Assembly: GCA_001823105.1 (NCBI GenBank)
Contig: MHTO01000010.1
Location: 1-10,777, forward strand
Reading direction: 5' to 3'
Length of the DNA stretch: 10,777 bases
Origin: Candidatus Wildermuthbacteria bacterium GWA2_46_15
GTDB taxonomy: Bacteria; Patescibacteriota; Minisyncoccia; Minisyncoccales; GWA2-46-15
The translations under genes were made by a program, and so were the position numbers. The first letter of the stretch is position 1. Each line of letters begins with the position of its first letter. The notes under the pieces were generated by a model that saw nothing but the letters and a program-made list of their open reading frames with translations, did no database searches and was not told where the DNA came from. Below are positions 1 to 4,458 of the stretch, piece by piece.

Positions 1-263
1 TCTATTGAGGGAGAGTGAAGGGGTAAAATGATTTCCATTCCGACGCCGGAGGCTATCCGGCGAATGGTGATGGTGGCGCCGGCTTCATGGCCGTGTTTCC
101 TGGCTAAAACCAGGCCTTCGAAAACATGGGTTTTCTCTTTGTCGCCCTCTTTTATTTTCTGGGAAACTCTAATCTGCTGACCGGGCTTGATCTCGGGCAG
201 GTCGGACCGCAAATGCGGCTTAAGAAAATTTTGGATTCTGGATTGTAATTGTGCTTTTTGCAT
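1..263 (-). CDS. rplS: Ribosomal protein bL19, C-terminus cut by window edge
   Basis: Large-subunit ribosomal protein L19, located at the 30S-50S interface. The translated fragment (87 complete codons from the ATG at 263) starts MQKAQLQSRIQNFLKPHL and shows the family pattern: a Pro-Gly-Gln turn followed by an IRV strand (residues 27-33), the EGDKEK...HVFEGLVLAR segment (39-55), and TITIRRIASGVGMEIILPLHSPSI at 64-87, the hallmark end of the L19 SH3-like domain. L19 is usually about 115 residues, so roughly 25 residues lie outside the window. An AGGA ribosome binding site sits 7 bases before the ATG, unusual in this window. The gene lies 22 bases after the CCA end of tRNA-Val, with no terminator visible between, so it is probably co-transcribed with ftsH and the tRNAs. 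Identification is from family motifs I recognise; no search was run. Confidence 0.93.
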   Translation of the reverse strand, partial: MQKAQLQSRIQNFLKPHLRSDLPEIKPGQQIRVSQKIKEGDKEKTHVFEGLVLARKHGHEAGATITIRRIASGVGMEIILPLHSPSI

Positions 264-270
264 TTTATTT

Positions 271-274
271 TCCT
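271..274 (-). promoter_or_regulatory. Shine-Dalgarno site of rplS
   Basis: On the minus strand AGGA (within AAAAGGAAAA) lies 7 bases upstream of the rplS ATG at 263. It is the only clear Shine-Dalgarno motif I see before a gene in this window. It also supports the 263 start, and sits just after the tRNA-Val 3' end, so it would become accessible when the tRNA is cut out of the transcript. Confidence 0.7.
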
Positions 275-285
275 TTTAATTTTCT

Positions 286-360
286 TGGTGGGCAGCACAG
301 GATTCGAACCCGTAGCCTTTTCTATGTCGAAGAAATGCTCTGCCATTGAGCTAGCTGCCC
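286..360 (-). tRNA. tRNA-Val(GAC), CCA encoded, C at position 33
   Basis: Full cloverleaf on the minus strand. Acceptor GGGCAGC pairs with GCTGCCC, discriminator A and an encoded CCA (286-288) follow. D arm GCTC/GAGC, anticodon stem TTTCT/AGAAA (four A-U pairs, one C-G), anticodon loop TCGACAT, five-base variable region, T arm ACGGG-TTCGAAT-CCTGT with one G-U pair. The anticodon GAC (complement at 326-328) reads GUC/GUU valine codons; A35, C36 and A73 agree with valine identity. Base 33, almost always U, is C here (genomic 329). It lies 8 bases downstream of tRNA-Ile in the same transcript. Valine identity is read from the anticodon only. Confidence 0.9.
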
Positions 361-368
361 CCGTCTGA

Positions 369-440
369 TGGGCGCGGCAGGGATCGAACCTGCGACCCCC
401 ACTTTATAAGAGTGGTGCTCTGCCATTGAGCTACGCGCCC
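369..440 (-). tRNA. tRNA-Ile(UAU), CCA not encoded
   Basis: Full cloverleaf on the minus strand: acceptor GGGCGCG/CGCGCCC, D arm GCTC/GAGC, anticodon stem CCACT/AGTGG, loop CTTATAA, T arm GCAGG-TTCGATC-CCTGC, discriminator A at 369. The anticodon is UAU (complement at 406-408), which pairs directly with the isoleucine codon AUA. Most bacteria instead read AUA with a CAU anticodon whose C is changed to lysidine by TilS. The base triplet after the discriminator is TCA, so CCA must be added enzymatically. The 5' end is only four bases after the ftsH stop codon, so the tRNA must be excised from the ftsH transcript. Confidence 0.92.
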
Positions 441-444
441 AGAA

Positions 445-2319
445 CTAAAGAGCCTTTATCTTTACTCTTAAATTGCGAGGCTTCGGCCAGCTTCTCTTCT
501 CTTCGGGCCGAATCAACTCTTCAAACTCCTGCCTTTCGATGATCTCTTTTTCGATCAAAACCCGGGCTACTTTCTCCATTAATTTCTTCTTTCGGATCAG
601 GATTTTATCCGCCGTTTGCTTGGCTTGATTAATGAACTTTTCTACTTCTTTGTCAATCTTGACCGCCGTTTCTTCGGAATATGGCTTTTGACCGGAGACG
701 TCCCGGCCCCAGAAAAATTCATTCTCTTCCTCGCTGAAACTAATTGGTCCCAGGGAAGACATGCCGTATTCTTTGACGAGCTTTCGGGCCAAGATCGAGG
801 CTTTCTCGAGATCATTACTGGCGCCGGTGGTGATTTCGCCGAACTTTATCTGTTCGGCGCAATAACCGCCTAAAGAAACAGCAATTTCGGCCAGAAACCC
901 GGTTTTGCTTTTGATTTTTCTTTCTTCGGAAGGTACCTTCAAAGTGTAGCCGGCCGCCATTCCCCGGGCAATAATGGATATTTTTCTGACCGGCTCGACG
1001 TCCGGAGAAAAAGCCGCCACCAAAGCGTGGCCCACTTCATGGAAGGCGGTGATTTCCTTTTCTCTTTTTGACAAGATGTGGCTTTTTCTTTCGGGGCCCA
1101 AGAGGACTTTCTCAATTGATTCCAGGAAATCTTCTTGGGAGATTTGGGTTTTATTCTTCCGGGCGGCCAAGATGGCGGCCTCATTGGCGACGTTGGCTAA
1201 ATCGGCTCCGGAAAAGCCCGGTGTTCTTTCGGCCACTTCTCTCAAGTCGAGATTGGCCATCAGAGGTTTGCCGCGGGCATGGATTTTTAAAACTTCTTCC
1301 CGGTCATTGATATCCGGCAGGTCGAGGACGACCCGGCGATCAAACCGACCGGGCCGCAAAAGAGCCGAATCTAAGACATCGGGGCGGTTGGTGGCGGCAA
1401 TGACAATGACGTTGGTATCTCTCTCAAAGCCGTCCATTTCCACCAGTAACTGATTCAGAGTTTGTTCTCTTTCGTCATGCGACCCGCCCAGGCCCGTGCC
1501 CCTGTTTTTACCAATGGCATCAAGCTCATCCAAGAAAATAATACTCGGGACGTGTTTTTTGGCGATGGTAAACAAATCCCTAATCCGGGCCGATCCGACG
1601 CCGACGAAAAGCTCGACAAAAGAAGATCCGGAAGAGTGAAAGAAAGGAACGTTGCTTTCCCCGGCCACGGCTCGGGCCAAGAGGGTTTTACCGACTCCGG
1701 CCGGGCCCAACAGTAAAACCCCGCGAGGGATTTTGGCGCCCATAGCCAGGAATTTCTTCGGGTTTTTCAGGAAATCAACCACTTCTTTTAACTCCTCCTT
1801 GGCTTCTTTGAGGCCCGCCACGTCCTTGAAGCTAATCTTTTCCTGGGGGTGGCCTTCGGCGCCGAAGAGTTTGGTTTTGGCTTTAGTAAAGTCAAAAACT
1901 TGAGTGGCGCCGACCTTGGCTTGACGGAACATAAACCAGAAGAAAACGCCAAAAAGAAGCAAGGGTAGGACAAAAGACAAGATTTGCCCGATGACCAGAA
2001 CGGTTCCGCCCTCTTTTTTGACCTCAATTTCAATGTTCTTGAACTTTTCTTTATCAACGCCATAATTAACCAGGGTTTGTGAGAGGGCGGTTTCCGGTTC
2101 TTTTAGGACAACCGCTTTTGTCTCGTCGGAGAGAAGAACCTGCAGTTCGTTTCCTTGGACAATGACTTTTTTGACTTTATCCTGATTAATCTGTTCCACC
2201 AGCTGGGACAAAGATAATTCTGAAGGGGGGCGTCCGGGTTGCATGAATAAGGCAAAAACGGCGGAGATTCCCAAAAAGATCAGGACAACGAAGATAAAGC
2301 TTTTTAACAATTGGCTCAT
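445..2319 (-). CDS. ftsH: ATP-dependent zinc metalloprotease FtsH
   Basis: Membrane-anchored AAA+ protease that extracts and degrades membrane and short-lived soluble proteins as a hexamer, with catalytic domains in the cytoplasm. The 624-residue protein is of normal family length. Visible in order: membrane helix about 8-26, an extracytoplasmic segment about 27-105, second helix about 107-131, Walker A GPAGVGKT (205-212), pore motif FVG (238-240), Walker B IIFLDELDA (260-268) with catalytic E265, the second region of homology around ATNRPD (309-314) with R322, R325 and R328, and the zinc site HEVGH (427-431) with D503 as likely third ligand. A charged tail follows to 624. All key residues are present. 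It begins 21 bases after rpsA and its stop is four bases before tRNA-Ile, so rpsA-ftsH-tRNAs-rplS looks like one transcript. No good Shine-Dalgarno is present, only an A-rich leader. Confidence 0.97.
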   Translation of the reverse strand: MSQLLKSFIFVVLIFLGISAVFALFMQPGRPPSELSLSQLVEQINQDKVKKVIVQGNELQVLLSDETKAVVLKEPETALSQTLVNYGVDKEKFKNIEIEVKKEGGTVLVIGQILSFVLPLLLFGVFFWFMFRQAKVGATQVFDFTKAKTKLFGAEGHPQEKISFKDVAGLKEAKEELKEVVDFLKNPKKFLAMGAKIPRGVLLLGPAGVGKTLLARAVAGESNVPFFHSSGSSFVELFVGVGSARIRDLFTIAKKHVPSIIFLDELDAIGKNRGTGLGGSHDEREQTLNQLLVEMDGFERDTNVIVIAATNRPDVLDSALLRPGRFDRRVVLDLPDINDREEVLKIHARGKPLMANLDLREVAERTPGFSGADLANVANEAAILAARKNKTQISQEDFLESIEKVLLGPERKSHILSKREKEITAFHEVGHALVAAFSPDVEPVRKISIIARGMAAGYTLKVPSEERKIKSKTGFLAEIAVSLGGYCAEQIKFGEITTGASNDLEKASILARKLVKEYGMSSLGPISFSEEENEFFWGRDVSGQKPYSEETAVKIDKEVEKFINQAKQTADKILIRKKKLMEKVARVLIEKEIIERQEFEELIRPEEKRSWPKPRNLRVKIKAL

Positions 2320-2340
2320 TTTTTGTTCTTTTCAGGTTAT

Positions 2341-3414
2341 TTAAAGAACTAACTTTAAGAGCAAGCGGTGTTCCTTTATATCCAGCAAGAGGACTTCAAA
2401 ATCGTATTCGGATCCAATTTTAAGCAATTCTTCCATTTTCTGCCGGGTGCCGAATTCAGAGATGTGACAGAGTCCCTGAATTTTCGCGGCGACCTCAACA
2501 AAGGCGCCAAAAGGGTTGAATTTGGTGATTTTCCCCCGAGTGATCTTACCCTTTTCATAAGTTTTCTCGATGGTTTTCCAAGGGTCTTCTTTTAGAGCCC
2601 TCAAGGACAAGGAGACTTTACCGTTGCTGATATCAATAATTTTCAGTTTGACTTTTTCACCAACCTGAACCACGTCGCCGGGATTTTCGATTAGTTGCCA
2701 GTCAAGTTCGGAAATATGAACGAGTCCCTCGAGGCTATCGGCCCCGAATTTAACAAAGGCGCCAAAGTCCACCACCCCGGTTATCTCGCCCTCAACAATA
2801 TCCCCGACTTTATAATCCTTAAGAATCTCTTTGATCTTTTCTGTCTCCTTGATTTTTTCCGAGAGAATCAATTTTTCGCCCCGGGGATCGAGGTCCAAAA
2901 TTTTGACTTCCATTTCCTGACCGACAAATTTTTGCAGTTCTTTCAAAATCTTCATCGCATCGCCATCTTCGACGCGGGGGTAATTGGCCGAGCTTAACTG
3001 AGAGACGGGTAAAAAGGCATTGACTCCCATGACCGTGGTCAGGAGGCCGCCCTTGTTGGCGCCGAGAATCTTGACCATGATATTTTCGGCCGTGTTTCTT
3101 TTTTCCTTCAGTTTTAACCAGGAGATTTCACGATCCGCTTCCAGAGCCGAAACCTCAATGAATCCTTCTTCGTTTTCCAGGTCAACGATTTTAATAAAAA
3201 GCTCGTCTCCTTCTTTGGCTTTTTTCAGAAGGTCCTTGGCCAGGAGAAACTCTTTGCCATAAATAATGCCGGTTCCCCAGCTGCCGAGATCAACGAAGAT
3301 AGAGGATCGGCCGCGGCCGATGATTCTTCCTCTGACAATTTCGCCGGCTTTTGGCGGTTTCAATAGTTCACTCCTATCTTTTGCGATTTCTTCCATGGTG
3401 GTATTCATATTCAT
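2341..3414 (-). CDS. rpsA: Ribosomal protein bS1, four S1 domains
   Basis: RNA-binding protein of the small ribosomal subunit that helps load mRNA onto the ribosome. I chose the ATG at 3414 (357 residues, MNMNTTMEEIAK); the reading frame is open to a TTG at 3450, but that lies in the promoter. ATGs at 3408 and 3396 are also possible. Four S1 (OB-fold) repeats can be seen at about 22-91, 108-188, 202-273 and 287-357. Repeats three and four are the most canonical, with GxIxGVVDFGAFVKF...GLVHISEL and GKITKFNPFGAFVEV...GLCHISEF. E. coli S1 has six repeats; four-repeat forms are common in other phyla, so this is not obviously truncated. No Shine-Dalgarno precedes any of the starts, and the predicted transcription start lies next to the ATG at 3414, so the mRNA may be leaderless. 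It heads the rpsA-ftsH-tRNA-rplS block. Confidence 0.93.
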   Translation of the reverse strand: MNMNTTMEEIAKDRSELLKPPKAGEIVRGRIIGRGRSSIFVDLGSWGTGIIYGKEFLLAKDLLKKAKEGDELFIKIVDLENEEGFIEVSALEADREISWLKLKEKRNTAENIMVKILGANKGGLLTTVMGVNAFLPVSQLSSANYPRVEDGDAMKILKELQKFVGQEMEVKILDLDPRGEKLILSEKIKETEKIKEILKDYKVGDIVEGEITGVVDFGAFVKFGADSLEGLVHISELDWQLIENPGDVVQVGEKVKLKIIDISNGKVSLSLRALKEDPWKTIEKTYEKGKITRGKITKFNPFGAFVEVAAKIQGLCHISEFGTRQKMEELLKIGSEYDFEVLLLDIKEHRLLLKLVL

Positions 3415-3421
3415 ATGTTTG

Positions 3422-3450
3422 AATTTATCATAACTTGAGGAAAAAATCAA
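3422..3450 (-). promoter_or_regulatory. Predicted promoter of rpsA
   Basis: On the minus strand TTGATT (3450-3445) and TAAATT (3427-3422) are separated by 17 bases, fitting a sigma-70-type promoter. Transcription would start around 3415, practically at the rpsA ATG (3414). The alternative -10 TATGAT (3432-3427) has only a 12-base spacer to this -35. It overlaps the divergent promoter for the MBL gene. Prediction from sequence only. Confidence 0.5.
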
Positions 3451-3463
3451 TCTTTGATATCAT
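3435..3463 (+). promoter_or_regulatory. Predicted promoter of the MBL-gyrA block
   Basis: TTGAGG (3435-3440) and TATCAT (3458-3463) are spaced by 17 bases. A second possible -10, TATAGT (3468-3473), follows but lacks a good -35 at the right distance. Either would give a short leader of about 15-30 bases before the ATG at 3498. The site overlaps the rpsA promoter on the other strand. Confidence 0.45.
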
Positions 3464-3497
3464 GTAGTATAGTTTATTCCGCCTAAATTTATTGTAC

Positions 3498-4166
3498 ATG
3501 CAAATCATTTGGCGCGGTCAATCTTTTTTCCAGATCATTACCGCTCAGGCGAAAGATGCCCCGGTTTCTTTAGCCATTGATCCTTTTTCTGACGATCTGG
3601 GCTTAAAGGTTCCCGAAGTTACGGCCGATATCGTTTTAATTACTCATGATCACAGCGACCACAACAACCTCAAGGCCATCAAGGGCTCGCCTTTTGTCAT
3701 TGACGGCCCTGGAGAGTACGAGATTAAGGATGTTTACATCCAGGGGATTCCGGCTTTCCACGACAAATCATTAGGCCGGGAAAGGGGCCGGGTGACGATT
3801 TATACGATTGAAAGCGAGGATATAAGGGTTTGTCATTTGGCCGACTTTGGTCAAAAAGAGCTTTTCTCGGAGCAAATTGAAGACTTGGGCTTGGTGGATA
3901 TTCTTCTGATTCCGGTGGGCGGAAACCATACCATTGACAGCCAAGAAGCTTCCAAGATCATCAGCCAGATCGAACCCAAAATCGTTATCCCCATGCACTA
4001 TCAATTGCCGAAGCTGCGCCCGCCAGCTGGCGGAAAGCTTGATGGTCTGGATAAGTTTCTCAAAGTCATGGGAGAGAAAGCTTCCGAGCCCCTGCCCAAG
4101 CTGACGATTAAGCAGAAAGACTTGCCGGCCGAGGGAATGAAGACGATTATTCTCCGAGCCCAGTAA
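3498..4166 (+). CDS. MBL-fold metal-dependent hydrolase, UlaG/COG2220-like
   Basis: Probable soluble metallo-beta-lactamase-fold hydrolase; the substrate cannot be told from sequence. From the ATG at 3498 it has 222 residues (MQIIWRGQSFFQI, a typical beginning for this family); a TTG at 3492 is an alternative start. The metal-binding motif is THDHSDH, with H50, H52, D54 and H55. H113 (CHLADFG), H144 (GGNHTID) and H167 (IPMHYQ) are further likely ligand or active-site positions in the UlaG-like branch. No signal peptide or membrane helix is seen. Just after the PMHY motif the protein has RPPAGGK (174-180), encoded by a CCGCC-N4-GGCGG palindrome, which looks like a small repeat-derived insertion. 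It is the first gene of the rightward block and is followed after 6 bases by a small membrane protein. Relatives are common in CPR genomes, without a known role. Confidence 0.85.
   Translation: MQIIWRGQSFFQIITAQAKDAPVSLAIDPFSDDLGLKVPEVTADIVLITHDHSDHNNLKAIKGSPFVIDGPGEYEIKDVYIQGIPAFHDKSLGRERGRVTIYTIESEDIRVCHLADFGQKELFSEQIEDLGLVDILLIPVGGNHTIDSQEASKIISQIEPKIVIPMHYQLPKLRPPAGGKLDGLDKFLKVMGEKASEPLPKLTIKQKDLPAEGMKTIILRAQ
4020..4033. repeat. CCGCC-N4-GGCGG palindrome inside the MBL gene
   Basis: Perfect 5-bp inverted repeat CCGCC-AGCT-GGCGG; with its AGCT centre the whole 14 bases are palindromic. It encodes PPAGG in the MBL protein, in the loop after the PMHY motif. The same hairpin plan recurs at 4484-4497 in gyrA. 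I infer a member of a dispersed palindromic repeat family. Confidence 0.6.
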
Positions 4167-4172
4167 TTTACC

Positions 4173-4451
4173 GTGAATATCTTAAAAAAAATTCAAGAGA
4201 AATCAGAGGACGAAAGAAGGATAATCTTCTGGATTTTAGTCATCGTTATCGGTCTTGTTTTGTTCGGCGGCTGGCTGGTCTTGATTAAACATCGCTTGGT
4301 TAATTTGAACCAAGGCAAACTGCGTCAGGAATTAAGACTGCCCGAATTAGAAAAGCAGATCAACGACTTGCCCAAGCCGGAACTAAATCTTGGGGTAGAT
4401 CAGTTGAAGCAATTAGAAGAACTTTTCCAGAAAGAGGCGGTCACCCCGTAG
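4173..4451 (+). CDS. Small single-helix membrane protein, unknown function
   Basis: I do not recognise this family. The 92-residue product starts at a GTG 6 bases after the MBL stop. It has a charged N-terminus (KKIQEKSEDERR, about 5-16), one strongly hydrophobic helix at about 17-38 (IIFWILVIVIGLVLFGGWLVLI), then a positively charged KHR stretch and a soluble, probably helical tail rich in Leu, Glu, Gln and Lys (about 40-92) with possible coiled-coil character. Charge is similar on both sides of the helix, so topology is uncertain. It ends 7 bases before gyrA and is likely co-transcribed with it. The coding call rests on the clean TM segment, tight packing and lack of any competing frame. 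There is no ribosome binding site and the GTG start is the only plausible one near the preceding stop. Confidence 0.7.
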   Translation: MNILKKIQEKSEDERRIIFWILVIVIGLVLFGGWLVLIKHRLVNLNQGKLRQELRLPELEKQINDLPKPELNLGVDQLKQLEELFQKEAVTP

Positions 4452-4458
4452 CTCGGCC

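Noticed and set aside
152..346. 64-codon minus-strand frame across tRNA-Val and rplS
   Set aside because: It reads through a complete tRNA gene and the rplS start in another frame; rplS has a family match and a ribosome site.
286..360. Reading the tRNA with C33 as a tRNA-Arg(UCG) with a shifted loop
   Set aside because: Shifting the loop breaks the perfect TTTCT/AGAAA stem; the unshifted fold gives GAC with standard arm lengths.
974..1453. 159-codon plus-strand frame opposite ftsH
   Set aside because: It is the antisense shadow of the FtsH AAA+ and protease regions, Ser/Arg-rich and without a domain.
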